Positions 7,521-16,765 of a stretch of DNA of 25,552 nucleotides are shown here, in pieces (positions within the stretch are counted from its first letter, which is position 1; each line of letters opens with the position of its first letter). Made by a program: the position numbers and the translations under genes. This stretch comes from Aliidiomarina sp047920995 (GTDB lineage: Bacteria; Pseudomonadota; Gammaproteobacteria; Enterobacterales; Alteromonadaceae). The stretch lies in the NCBI RefSeq assembly GCF_047920995.1, contig NZ_JBLRWZ010000034.1, positions 1-25,552 of the forward strand, in the 5' to 3' direction. Under the pieces are notes generated by a model that searched no databases, was not told the DNA's origin, and saw only the letters and a program-made list of their open reading frames with translations.

Positions 7521-10115
7521 ATGAGCACATCTACATTGCCGGTTACGGCGATTATTCCCGAATTATTGCCAGCTCTGGCAAACCACGTATGTATTTTGCA
7601 AGCGCCTCCTGGTGCAGGTAAATCCACCGCAATCCCTTTAGCTTTATTGGCGGCATTGCCCATTGCCGATCAGCAACTGATTATTTTAGTTCAGCCACGT
7701 AGAGTGGCAGCCGTAAGTATTGCCCATTATCTGGCCGAAACACTCGGTGAGCAGGTAGGCGAGCGGGTAGGGTATTGGGTTCGGCAGGAGCGTAAGAATT
7801 CTGCAAAAACAAGGCTGTTGGTGGTTACTGATGGTATGTTAACGCGCATGTTACAACGCAATCCTGAGCTGCCCGATGTGGGGCTTATTATCTTTGATGA
7901 GTTCCATGAACGAAACTTGCATTGTGATCTTGGGCTCGCCCTCGCATTGGAAGCGCGTGAGTTAAAACCAGAATTGCAGTTGTTGATCATGTCGGCAACA
8001 TTGCCGGGAGCGGCACTAGCGCAATGGCTAACGCAGCAAGATGTAGCAAACCAAGTGTTTCACAGTTCTGGGCGGCAGTTTCCAATACAGCATTATTACC
8101 GTTCGCCTGCGCACTCTGCCGATTGGCTTAAAGCGATGCCGGCGGTGATTTACGAAGCGCTAGCATTAGCCGAGCAGGGCGTGTTGGTGTTCTTGCCTGG
8201 TCAGCGCGAAATTCGTTGGTTACGGCAACAGCTGTCGTTTGCTAACGAGGTGTGCTGTATCGAATTGTATGGTGGTTTGGCACTGGCAGAACAGCGTGTG
8301 GCCCTTACCCCGTTAGCGAAGGGGCAAGGGATTAAATTGGTGCTCGCTACCAATGTGGCGGAAACGAGTTTAACCATCCCAGATATTGATGTTGTAGTTG
8401 ATAGCGGCCGTGAACGACAAGCGAAGTATTTGCCGAAATACCAATTTACTCAGTTACAAACTCGTTACATCTCTCAAGCGGCGGCAACCCAACGCGCTGG
8501 AAGGGCAGGAAGAACCGGCCCTGGGCATTGTTTTCGCATGTGGCCAGAGGGAATGCAGCAAGGCTTTGCGGCGTATGCGGTGCCAGCCATTGAGAGTGAA
8601 GATTTACGCAGCTTGGTGATGGAAGCATGTGCTTGGGGTAGCGCGCCAGAACACATGGCCTGGTTCACGCCGCCACCGGCCAACGCGTTGCATTCTGCTC
8701 GGTTGCAGTTGTGTGCCAGCGGCTTGCTTGCACAGAAACCAACGCAACAGGATGCGTATCAGCTTACCGATATCGGCCGAGCAGCTCAGCGCTTTGGTGC
8801 CGATATTGATGTGGCAAATATGCTGGCGCTAGTTACTGAAACACCGCGTTATGCTGAGAATGTGGCCTATCGCCAAGCAGCGGCGCTATTGGCAGGCCAT
8901 TTTGATGCGCAGGAGCATCGTGAACCGGGAGAGCTGCGAGATGTGTTGCAAGAGTTGCTCGCAGCCGCGAAGGTTGGGGTGGCGAGGAATAACAAGGGCA
9001 CTCAGGGATATCGGCAAACGCAGCGGCGCTTGGCGCATTGGTGTACGGTACTAAAAGTACAATTGCCGGAACATGTGCCCAGCAACGAAATTTTAGCCGA
9101 ACTACTGCTACAGGTAATGCCAAAACGCCTATGCCAGTTGCAAACTCGCTCGGTGAGCTCTGGTAAAAGTGGTGCGGTTGCGAGCCGCTATCAAATGGCT
9201 ACCGGTGTAGCCTTGCAGCCTGCAGGCGGCGCTCAGGCAGAATGGCCGCAGTGGTACTTAGCAACGCAATTAAGTTGGCAAGAAAAAGATAACGAAGCCC
9301 GAATGTGGCAGGGCTTAGCATTATCGGATACTTGGCTAAAAGAGTGGGTAGCGAAATCGATACCGGTTACGGAAAGTTGGCGCTGGCAGGGGAACAAAGG
9401 CACGTTGCAGTTAGTGGCCGAGCAACGCTTAGGTGCGTTGTTATTTAGCGAACAAGCACTTACTGCCGAGCCGAATGAAGAGCAGCGCTTGGCTGCAGTA
9501 GCAGAGGTTATTAAAGCGCGCGGTACAGCACTATTTTCCGCTATGGATAACGAATGGCTGTTGCGGGTAAAGATGGCCGCGCAAGAATTAAATTTATCAG
9601 CCGCCGATTGGCAGCCGAGCCAGTTAGTAGCAAATTTTTCGGCCTGGGCAATACCGTATTTGATGGGTGTGAAAACCTACCAGCAGGCATTGGCTTGGCA
9701 ACCGCGTGAAGCATTACGCGCCTATTTTGGGCAAGCCACAAATTACCAGGGTGAGCAACAGCTGGCTGAACTTTTGCCTCTTGTGTGGCAAGCGCCCAGT
9801 GGCCGCAGCCATAAAATTGGGTATGAGCAGCATGGTGCTGCTGTGTGCGCGCTGAAACTGCAAGAGGTATTCGGTACACCCATATCGCCGCGGCTTTTAC
9901 GTGGTAACTTGGTGCTTACATTTGAATTGTTATCACCTGCTGGAAGGCCGTTACAGAAAACGAATGATTTGGCTTCATTCTGGCGCAATGGTTATGTAGA
10001 TGTTCGCAAAGAAATGCGCGGGCGTTACCCGAAGCACCCATGGCCAGAACACCCTGAATCGGCACAGGCAACACATTTAACGAAACGTGCATTAGGAAAC
10101 CAAGAGCAACGATGA
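7521..10115 (+). CDS. hrpB: ATP-dependent helicase HrpB (DEAH-box family)
   Basis: HrpB is a DExH-box RNA helicase-like ATPase whose physiological substrate is poorly known. From the ATG at 7521 it has 864 residues. Walker A is PPGAGKST (29-36), Walker B DEFH (126-129), motif III SATLPG (158-163), motif V around TNVAETSLTIPD and motif VI QRAGRAGR (324-331). The long C-terminal part carries the HrpB-specific domain, ending in RGRYPKHPWPEHP. An upstream in-frame GTG (7515) is possible, but the ATG gives the usual N-terminus (STLPVTAIIPELL). The TGA stop overlaps the mrcB ATG (ATGA), implying translational coupling; hrpB-mrcB is a widespread pair. Confidence 0.97.
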   Translation: MSTSTLPVTAIIPELLPALANHVCILQAPPGAGKSTAIPLALLAALPIADQQLIILVQPRRVAAVSIAHYLAETLGEQVGERVGYWVRQERKNSAKTRLLVVTDGMLTRMLQRNPELPDVGLIIFDEFHERNLHCDLGLALALEARELKPELQLLIMSATLPGAALAQWLTQQDVANQVFHSSGRQFPIQHYYRSPAHSADWLKAMPAVIYEALALAEQGVLVFLPGQREIRWLRQQLSFANEVCCIELYGGLALAEQRVALTPLAKGQGIKLVLATNVAETSLTIPDIDVVVDSGRERQAKYLPKYQFTQLQTRYISQAAATQRAGRAGRTGPGHCFRMWPEGMQQGFAAYAVPAIESEDLRSLVMEACAWGSAPEHMAWFTPPPANALHSARLQLCASGLLAQKPTQQDAYQLTDIGRAAQRFGADIDVANMLALVTETPRYAENVAYRQAAALLAGHFDAQEHREPGELRDVLQELLAAAKVGVARNNKGTQGYRQTQRRLAHWCTVLKVQLPEHVPSNEILAELLLQVMPKRLCQLQTRSVSSGKSGAVASRYQMATGVALQPAGGAQAEWPQWYLATQLSWQEKDNEARMWQGLALSDTWLKEWVAKSIPVTESWRWQGNKGTLQLVAEQRLGALLFSEQALTAEPNEEQRLAAVAEVIKARGTALFSAMDNEWLLRVKMAAQELNLSAADWQPSQLVANFSAWAIPYLMGVKTYQQALAWQPREALRAYFGQATNYQGEQQLAELLPLVWQAPSGRSHKIGYEQHGAAVCALKLQEVFGTPISPRLLRGNLVLTFELLSPAGRPLQKTNDLASFWRNGYVDVRKEMRGRYPKHPWPEHPESAQATHLTKRALGNQEQR

Positions 10116-12535
10116 GCAAGAAACAACCATCGCGCCCAGCAAAGCGCTCGCAAAAAGTAAGCAAGGGTAATGCTGGTAAAACTGCGCATAAGCAGAAAAC
10201 GCAACGCAGCTGGCAACGCAGGCTGTTTGGGGTGCTGTGGAAGCTGGCAGTATTGGGCCTGGTGTTGCTAGTGTTCTATCTCATGTATTTAGACACAATG
10301 CTGAGTAAACGTTTTGCCAATGCACGTTACGAGGCTCCGGCACTGCTGTATAGCCGAGCAATGGTAATTGATACCCAGCAACAACTGCAGCGTGAGGAGA
10401 TTCTTCGCGAGTTGCAAACTCTTGATTATCGCAATAGCCGTTATGCGCGGAATCCTGGCGAATATCAGCAACAGGGCAATGATCTCTTGGTGTTTCGCCG
10501 CGCTTTTGATTTTCCTGATCGGGTAGAGCCGGGTGTAAGAATTCGTTTGCGGTTTAGCGCAAATGGGCAATTGGTTGGCTTAGAAAGCTGGCCAGAGCAA
10601 CAGGCGTTGAACGAGATTCGCTTAGAGCCGCAGCTGATTGGCAGATTTGCTTCTGATAATAATGAAGATCGCCTGTTGGTTGGTTTGGAGCAAGTGCCGG
10701 TATTGATGCAAGACACCTTATTATTGGTAGAAGATCAGGATTTCTACCATCACTTTGGTATTAAACCCAGCTCAATAGTACGCGCGGCATTGGTCAATAT
10801 TGCGGCAAGACGCACAGTACAGGGTGGTAGCACCATCACCCAGCAGCTGATTAAGAATATGTATTTAACCCATGATCAAACCATTCGGCGGAAAATTAAT
10901 GAAGCCTTTATGGCACTCATTCTTGATTATCGGTTTAGCAAAGATGAAATTCTGGAAGCCTATTTTAACGAGGTGTACTTTGGCCAAGATCGCGGCCATG
11001 CAATTCATGGTATCGGCTTGGCGAGCCAGTTTTTCTATGGCAAAACTCCAGAGGATCTAACTCCTGCCGAGATTGCCATGTTGATTGGTATGGTAAAAGG
11101 GCCTTCCTTATATAACCCCTATCGGAACTCAGAGCGAGCTCAAGATCGACGTGATTTGGTGCTGCGCTTGATGTATAGCGGCGATTTAATCAGCCAAACG
11201 CAGTATCTTGCGGCAATTGAAGCACCTTTAGTAACCCGAGCTAGCAATCGTTTGGTAGCCCGCCAGCGTGCCGATTATGTTGATTACGTGCAGCGTGAGC
11301 TGCGCGAACTCGTGCCGGGGAATGCCTGGCAAGAAACCGGGTTGCGTGTATTTACGTACTTTGATCCTTGGCTGCAAACTATGTTGGAGCATGCGGTAGT
11401 GGAGCGTATGCAAGAACTACCGGATACCGAAGTGCAGGCTGCTGCAGTGGTTACCGATCATCAAACCGGCACTCTACGTGCAATGGTGGGTGGGCGCGTG
11501 CGCGTGCAAGGCGGCTTTAATCGCGCCTTCCAAGCGCGTCGCCAGATTGGCTCACTCATTAAGCCATTCGTGTATACCTTGGCACTCGAAGATTCAGCAG
11601 AGTTCAGCTTAGCTACCATTTTGGATGATAGTGAACTCAGTTTGCGTAACGAGCGCGGCGATGAGTGGCGGCCCAGTAACTTTGATAATGAGTTTTTAGG
11701 GCCTTTACCGCTTTATCAGAGCTGGCTTGATTCACGGAATATTCCGGCAATCCAAACCGCGCTGGCAATAACACCGGCGAAAGTTCGGGAAAGGCTATAT
11801 AGCATGGGAGCAACTGGAGCAATTCATGCGTACCCATCGCTGGCGCTTGGCACCATTGATTTGAGCCCGGTGCAGGTGAATCAGTTATATGGCTTTTTAG
11901 CCAACCACGGCAAAGGATATGCCCTTAGTAGTATTGCTGGCATTACTACCCATCGTGGCGAGCTGGTTTATTTAGATCAGCGAGAACCCCACCGAGTGTT
12001 CAGCGAAGAAGCCGCATACTTGGCTAGATACGCATCTTTCGGCGTGGTGGAGTACGGTACGGGACGAATGTTAGGCCGAGAGATACGAGAGCCGTTAGGT
12101 GGTAAAACAGGATCTACCAACGAACTGCGCGATAGCTGGTTCGTATCCTTTGATAACCAGTACATCCTCACCGTATGGCTCGGCAGAGATGATAATCAAC
12201 CGATTGGCTTAACTGGCAGCCATGGCGGTATTCCTGTGGCTCAGCGGTTATGGCAGCAAACAGGAGTGCGGGCGTTAGATTTAACACCGCCCAACAATGT
12301 GCAGATGTATGCATGGAATGCCGATACCGGCATTTGGCTTGCTGAACATTGCTTCGCTAATACTACCCGCGTTAGCTCTCGGCCCGATAGCGTGCGCTTA
12401 CCCGGTATAACTCGGCCTGAATATGCCACGGTAGATTGCAGCGAGTATGAACAACAAGTGCAGGAAGCATTGCAGGAAAAAACCGAAGAAGAGCGGCCAC
12501 GAAGTTGGTGGCGGCGAGTTTTCTCTGGTGGTTAA
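10112..12535 (+). CDS. mrcB: Penicillin-binding protein 1B (bifunctional transglycosylase/transpeptidase)
   Basis: PBP1b polymerises lipid II and cross-links peptidoglycan in the periplasm from a single membrane anchor. The 807-residue protein has a basic cytoplasmic tail (1-38), a membrane segment at about 40-60, and a UB2H-like region near 75-150. The glycosyltransferase domain has catalytic E207 (EDQDFYHHFG), GGSTITQQ (238-245) and RKINEAF. The transpeptidase domain has SLIK (S481 nucleophile, K484), SRN (541-543) and KTG (665-667). All catalytic motifs are intact. It overlaps hrpB by 4 bases, with AAGAG about 6 bases before the ATG. The C-terminal tail is short and charged. A strong terminator follows. 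Confidence 0.98.
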   Translation: MSKKQPSRPAKRSQKVSKGNAGKTAHKQKTQRSWQRRLFGVLWKLAVLGLVLLVFYLMYLDTMLSKRFANARYEAPALLYSRAMVIDTQQQLQREEILRELQTLDYRNSRYARNPGEYQQQGNDLLVFRRAFDFPDRVEPGVRIRLRFSANGQLVGLESWPEQQALNEIRLEPQLIGRFASDNNEDRLLVGLEQVPVLMQDTLLLVEDQDFYHHFGIKPSSIVRAALVNIAARRTVQGGSTITQQLIKNMYLTHDQTIRRKINEAFMALILDYRFSKDEILEAYFNEVYFGQDRGHAIHGIGLASQFFYGKTPEDLTPAEIAMLIGMVKGPSLYNPYRNSERAQDRRDLVLRLMYSGDLISQTQYLAAIEAPLVTRASNRLVARQRADYVDYVQRELRELVPGNAWQETGLRVFTYFDPWLQTMLEHAVVERMQELPDTEVQAAAVVTDHQTGTLRAMVGGRVRVQGGFNRAFQARRQIGSLIKPFVYTLALEDSAEFSLATILDDSELSLRNERGDEWRPSNFDNEFLGPLPLYQSWLDSRNIPAIQTALAITPAKVRERLYSMGATGAIHAYPSLALGTIDLSPVQVNQLYGFLANHGKGYALSSIAGITTHRGELVYLDQREPHRVFSEEAAYLARYASFGVVEYGTGRMLGREIREPLGGKTGSTNELRDSWFVSFDNQYILTVWLGRDDNQPIGLTGSHGGIPVAQRLWQQTGVRALDLTPPNNVQMYAWNADTGIWLAEHCFANTTRVSSRPDSVRLPGITRPEYATVDCSEYEQQVQEALQEKTEEERPRSWWRRVFSGG

Positions 12536-12553
12536 TCGTTAATCACTAGGAAT

Positions 12554-12584
12554 AAAAATGCCGAGCATGTAGCTCGGCATTTTT
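12554..12584. terminator. Bidirectional terminator between mrcB and maeA
   Basis: A perfect 13-bp inverted repeat (AAAAATGCCGAGC, loop ATGTA, GCTCGGCATTTTT) lies between the convergent mrcB and maeA genes. The A-run and T-run at its ends make it a canonical intrinsic terminator on both strands. Confidence 0.93.
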
Positions 12585-12609
12585 GTAGCACTTTATATTA
12601 AGCGCGGAA

Positions 12610-14304
12610 TTAAATACTCACCCGTTTGTACTCGCGATAGTGCGCACGCCAGAAGTTGTTTGCAATACGCTGCTCTAACACCTCATCGGTAAGCTCAAGT
12701 GCATGGCCTTGCTCTTGCGCCACCTTGCCCACTGCAAATGCAATTTTCTTACTCAGCTCGGCAATTTCAGTAATCGCAGGCAACAAGTGGTTCGATTCCC
12801 CATTTGCTAATGGCGATGCCTCTGCCAAGGTGCGGCTTGCTGCAACTAGCATCTCTTCAGTAATGCGGGTTGCTTTTACCGCCAATACACCGAGGCCGAT
12901 GCCAGGGAAAATATAACTATTGTTGCATTGAGCAATGGGGTACGTAGTTTTTCCGCGATGCACAGGTGCAAAAGGGCTGCCTGTTGCCACCACAGCATCA
13001 CCATTGGTCCATTCCAATACATCGCTCGGCAGCGCCTCTACCCGGCTTGAAGGGTTGGAAAGCGGGAAGATGATTGGCGCTGGTGTGTATTGGTGCATGG
13101 CCCGAATTACTTGTTCTGTGAATAGTCCAGGCTGCCCAGAAACACCGATGAGCACTGTAGGCTGCGCACAGTGCATTACATCAAGTAATGAGGCGAAATT
13201 ACCGCTGTATTGCCAATCTGCAAGCGCGGCTTTGCTCTGCACCAGTTCTTCTTGGAAATCGCGCAGGCCTTCCATTCCCTCGGTAAGTAACCCGAAGCGA
13301 TCTACCATAAAAATTCGTGCTTTTGCTTCTTCGCGGCTAAGGCCTTCTGAACACATATGCGAAATAATATGCTCGGCAATACCACAGCCCGCTGATCCTG
13401 AGCCTACAAATACTACTTTTTGCTCAGAAAGCTTTTGCCCGGTTGATTTACAGGCCGCCAACAAAGTACCTGCGGTAACCGCAGCTGTGCCCTGAATATC
13501 ATCGTTAAAGCAGCATACCTGATCTTGGTAACGGCGCAGGATAGGCATCGCCGTTTGCTGGGCGAAATCCTCAAACTGAATCATTACGTTTGGCCAACGG
13601 CGTTTTACAGCTTGAATAAATGTATCTACGAAATCATCGTATTCTTTACCCGTTATCCGTTTATGGCGAGCGCCCATATACATCGGATCATTGAGTAGTT
13701 TTTCATTGTTGGTACCAACATCTAGCATTACTGGCAAGGTATAGGCTGGGCTAATACCACCGCATGCGGTGTAGAGTGAAAGCTTACCTATAGGAATGCC
13801 CATGCCGCCAATTCCCTGATCGCCAAGCCCCAATATGCGCTCGCCATCAGTAACTACAATTACTTTTACGTTGCGTTTAGTGGCGTTGCGCAAAATGTCG
13901 TCCATTTGCTCACGCTCGGCGTAGGAAATAAATAGCCCTCGCGAACTACGGTAAATATCCGAGAACTTTTCGCATGCATTGCCCACTGTGGGTGTGTAGA
14001 TAATGGGCATCATTTCTTCAAGATGCTTGCTAACCAACTTATGAAACATGGTTTCATTGTTATCTTGAATGGCACGCAAATAAATATGCTTGTTCAGCGG
14101 TGTATCGAAGCTTTGGTATTGCATGTAGGCGCGATTTACTTGCTCTTCAATAGTTTCATAGCGCGGCGGCAATAACCCGGTAAGGTTAAATGCGATGCGC
14201 TCTTCGCGAGTAAACGCGCTGCCTTTATTTAGCAGTGGTGTTTCTAACAACGAAGGCCCTGCGTGTGGAATATATAACGGGCCTTTTGAACGTTCGCTAC
14301 TCAT
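12610..14304 (-). CDS. maeA: NAD-dependent malic enzyme
   Basis: This enzyme oxidatively decarboxylates malate to pyruvate with NAD, linking the TCA cycle to pyruvate in the cytoplasm. The 564-residue length matches the E. coli SfcA/MaeA type and not the phosphotransacetylase-fused MaeB type. Active-site blocks are YTPTVG (Y103), GKLSLY (K174), the metal site FEDF (E245, D246) with FNDDIQGT (D269), and the dinucleotide-binding GSGSAGCGIAEH from 301. GGAG lies about 7 bases before the ATG. It is 67 bases downstream of hemL; the gap has a TATAGT (-10-like) but no good -35, so independent transcription is unclear. The E. coli allosteric behaviour may or may not apply. Confidence 0.97.
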   Translation of the reverse strand: MSSERSKGPLYIPHAGPSLLETPLLNKGSAFTREERIAFNLTGLLPPRYETIEEQVNRAYMQYQSFDTPLNKHIYLRAIQDNNETMFHKLVSKHLEEMMPIIYTPTVGNACEKFSDIYRSSRGLFISYAEREQMDDILRNATKRNVKVIVVTDGERILGLGDQGIGGMGIPIGKLSLYTACGGISPAYTLPVMLDVGTNNEKLLNDPMYMGARHKRITGKEYDDFVDTFIQAVKRRWPNVMIQFEDFAQQTAMPILRRYQDQVCCFNDDIQGTAAVTAGTLLAACKSTGQKLSEQKVVFVGSGSAGCGIAEHIISHMCSEGLSREEAKARIFMVDRFGLLTEGMEGLRDFQEELVQSKAALADWQYSGNFASLLDVMHCAQPTVLIGVSGQPGLFTEQVIRAMHQYTPAPIIFPLSNPSSRVEALPSDVLEWTNGDAVVATGSPFAPVHRGKTTYPIAQCNNSYIFPGIGLGVLAVKATRITEEMLVAASRTLAEASPLANGESNHLLPAITEIAELSKKIAFAVGKVAQEQGHALELTDEVLEQRIANNFWRAHYREYKRVSI

Positions 14305-14371
14305 GCTTTCTCCAACAACTGCAATAAATTCTTACTAACTATAGCGTATTTGCTTTGCGTGCCTGGTATGT

Positions 14372-15655
14372 TCACTTCAACAAGGTGAAAGCATGCTCGG
14401 CAACTTGTAATGTTTCTTCGATATCAGTTTCACTGTGAGCAAGCGACATAAAGCCGGCTTCATAAGCGCTTGGAGCTAAGTACACGCCACGTTTCAGCAT
14501 TTCATGATAGAAGGTGCGGAAGTGATCCATGTTGCAGTGAGTTGCTTGCTCATAGGTGGTTACTTTTGCTTCTTCACTGAAGAAGAACCCGAACATGCCG
14601 CCGGCTTGGCTAGTGGTAAATGGAATACCTTTGGCGTCGGCAATTTCCTGCAGGCCAGAAGTAAGTTCGGTAACCCGGCTTTCTAATTGTTGATATAAAG
14701 AGCCTGAGTTTAATAAATTCAGAGCGGCTAACCCGGCTGCCATTGCAACGGGATTACCCGATAAAGTTCCTGCCTGATAAACCGGACCCATTGGTGCAAT
14801 ATGGTCCATAATTTCGCGTTTACCGCCAAAGGCGCCAACGGGCATACCACCGCCGATTACTTTACCTAAACAGGTTAAATCAGGGGTTACATTAAAGAAT
14901 TCTTGCGCACCCCCACGAGCAACGCGGAAGCCGGTCATTACTTCATCAAAAATAAGTACCGCGCCATATTCATCACAAATTGCCCGCAAGCCTTCTAAAA
15001 ACCCTGGCTCTGGTAAAATTAAATTCATATTGCCAGCTACTGGCTCAACGATAATACAGGCAATTTGTTCGCCTAAATCCGCAAATACTTGGCGAACTTC
15101 ATCTAGGTTATTAAAGCTAACCGTAAGTGTATGCTTGGCGCAGTCTGCCGGAATGCCTGGGGAATTTGGCACACCTAAAGTAAGGGCGCCAGAACCTGCT
15201 TTTACTAGCAACGAATCGGCATGGCCATGATAGCAGCCTTCAAACTTAAGGATTTTATCGCGCCCGGTATAGCCGCGCGCTAAGCGAATAGCGCTCATAG
15301 TTGCTTCAGTACCAGAATTCACCATGCGCACTTTCTCAATGGAAGGCACCATAGAAATTACTTTTTCAGCCATGGTAATTTCAGCCGAAGTAGGGGTGCC
15401 AAAGCTCAAACCACGCTCTGCGGCTTCAATAGCGGCATCACGAATTTCTGGGTGGTTGTGGCCAAGAATCATAGGCCCCCACGAGCCGATATAATCGATG
15501 TAACGATTGCCATCTACATCGAACAAGTAGGCGCCTTGAGCACGCTCAATAAAAATAGGAGTGCCGCCTACGCCTTTAAAGGCGCGCACCGGGGAATTTA
15601 CCCCACCAGGAATTGAAAGTTGTGCTTTTTGAAATAGATCTTCGGAACGAGACAT
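14372..15655 (-). CDS. hemL: Glutamate-1-semialdehyde 2,1-aminomutase
   Basis: HemL converts glutamate-1-semialdehyde to 5-aminolevulinate in the C5 pathway of tetrapyrrole synthesis, using pyridoxal or pyridoxamine phosphate. The 427-residue protein has the PLP lysine K265 in GKVIGGGMPVGAFGG, the DEVMTGFRVA block (237-246), the gate region around TPTSAE, and the NSGTEATMSAIR phosphate-binding segment near 113-124. It follows pyrB by only 11 bases, so the two are probably co-transcribed. Its place between mrcB and erpA echoes E. coli. hemJ, another heme gene, lies two genes upstream. Confidence 0.98.
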   Translation of the reverse strand: MSRSEDLFQKAQLSIPGGVNSPVRAFKGVGGTPIFIERAQGAYLFDVDGNRYIDYIGSWGPMILGHNHPEIRDAAIEAAERGLSFGTPTSAEITMAEKVISMVPSIEKVRMVNSGTEATMSAIRLARGYTGRDKILKFEGCYHGHADSLLVKAGSGALTLGVPNSPGIPADCAKHTLTVSFNNLDEVRQVFADLGEQIACIIVEPVAGNMNLILPEPGFLEGLRAICDEYGAVLIFDEVMTGFRVARGGAQEFFNVTPDLTCLGKVIGGGMPVGAFGGKREIMDHIAPMGPVYQAGTLSGNPVAMAAGLAALNLLNSGSLYQQLESRVTELTSGLQEIADAKGIPFTTSQAGGMFGFFFSEEAKVTTYEQATHCNMDHFRTFYHEMLKRGVYLAPSAYEAGFMSLAHSETDIEETLQVAEHAFTLLK

Positions 15656-15666
15656 GCAATAACCTC

Positions 15667-16683
15667 TTAACTATTGGCTTTGTCGCTATACCAAATAACA
15701 TCGGTATCGTAGCGGCTAACAAGGTGTTCAACTCCAAGCGTAGCGGCAAATAGTGCCATACGGATTAACACGCCGTTATCGGCTTGGCGAAAAATCGCTA
15801 AATTTGGGTTTTGGTTCAAATCATTATCAAGCTCATTCGCTTCGGCACGAGAATCACGCGGAAGTGGGTGCATGATCACCGTATTGGGCTTGTAATGCTT
15901 GGTATATATTTCACTATTCAAACGAAACCGGCCACGATATTTATCTGCTTCATCTAGGCTAGTAAAGCGCTCTTGTTGAATACGTGTTTGGTACACGATA
16001 TCGGTGTCTAGAGAGCCGGCAAGTTCATTTACCTGCTGCACTTGATGCCCAGCATTGGTAAGTAAATCTACGATATACCCTGGCATTGCCAATTCTGGTG
16101 GTGAAACCAAGGTAAGGCGAATATTCGTAAACATGCATAACAATTTCGACAAAGAATGTACGGTACGCCCATATTTGAGATCACCAATCATGCAAATATG
16201 CATACCATCAATACGGCAGCCGTGGTCGGAAAGCTCTTTTTCAATGGTGTATAAATCGAGTAGCGCTTGGGTAGGGTGCTCATTGTCACCGTCACCACCA
16301 TTAATTACCGGTACGCGGCTGCCTTCAGCAAATTCGGCAACAGAGCCGGCTTTAGGGTGGCGCATGGCAATCACATCGCTGTAGCTCGATAGTACCCGAG
16401 CGGTATCAAATAGCGATTCCCCTTTGGCTAGCGCCGAACTTTCCATACCGGTGGTTTCGCGTACTTCACCGCCGAGTAAGTTGAACGCTGTACCAAAGCT
16501 CACTCGTGTGCGCGTTGAGGGCTCAAAAAAGAGATTGCCTAAAATAGCGCCATCAAGTACCCGAGTACGTTTACGCCGATGAGCATAGGGCTCCATAAGA
16601 TCAGCAATACGGAAAATATGCTCGATTGCCTCTCGATTAAACTGGTCAACCGAGAGTATGTTTGCGCCGGTAAAATTCATCAT
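15667..16683 (-). CDS. pyrB: Aspartate carbamoyltransferase catalytic chain
   Basis: PyrB condenses aspartate with carbamoyl phosphate in pyrimidine synthesis. The phosphate-binding FEPSTRTRVSF, the lysine loop SALAKGES, the HPTQALLDLYT motif and the late HPLPR segment are all present. I start it at the ATG at 16683 (338 residues), where GGAA lies about 8 bases upstream. An ATG directly after it (16680) is also possible. An upstream in-frame ATG at 16743 would add 20 residues but sits inside a GC-rich hairpin and gives an unlikely N-terminus. No regulatory-chain gene (pyrI) is adjacent, so allosteric control like that of the E. coli holoenzyme is not supported by the neighbourhood. Confidence 0.95.
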   Translation of the reverse strand: MMNFTGANILSVDQFNREAIEHIFRIADLMEPYAHRRKRTRVLDGAILGNLFFEPSTRTRVSFGTAFNLLGGEVRETTGMESSALAKGESLFDTARVLSSYSDVIAMRHPKAGSVAEFAEGSRVPVINGGDGDNEHPTQALLDLYTIEKELSDHGCRIDGMHICMIGDLKYGRTVHSLSKLLCMFTNIRLTLVSPPELAMPGYIVDLLTNAGHQVQQVNELAGSLDTDIVYQTRIQQERFTSLDEADKYRGRFRLNSEIYTKHYKPNTVIMHPLPRDSRAEANELDNDLNQNPNLAIFRQADNGVLIRMALFAATLGVEHLVSRYDTDVIWYSDKANS

Positions 16684-16733
16684 TTGCGAAGGTTCCAACG
16701 TGATAGGCTGTTGGGGCTGTAGCATAGCAGAAA

Positions 16734-16759
16734 GCCGCCGCATGAGAAATGCTGGCGGC
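16734..16759 (-). terminator. GC-rich hairpin between hemJ and pyrB
   Basis: On the minus strand GCCGCC-A-GCAT-TTCTC-ATGC-GGCGGC forms a 10-bp stem with one bulged A, starting 6 bases after the hemJ stop. TTTCTGCT follows rather than a pure T-run, so it may be a weak terminator, an attenuator or an mRNA-stabilising stem. It precedes the chosen pyrB ATG by about 50 bases. Confidence 0.55.
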
Positions 16760-16765
16760 CTCAGT

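Noticed and set aside
12935..13495. Plus-strand open frame of 186 codons inside maeA
   Set aside because: It lies wholly antisense to a well-conserved malic enzyme, has no ribosome site or family motif, and is a shadow frame.
16684..16765. Classic pyrBI-style attenuator with leader peptide
   Set aside because: No leader reading frame with a pyrimidine-run transcript was found and the stem is not followed by a real U-tract; only a weaker hairpin claim is kept.
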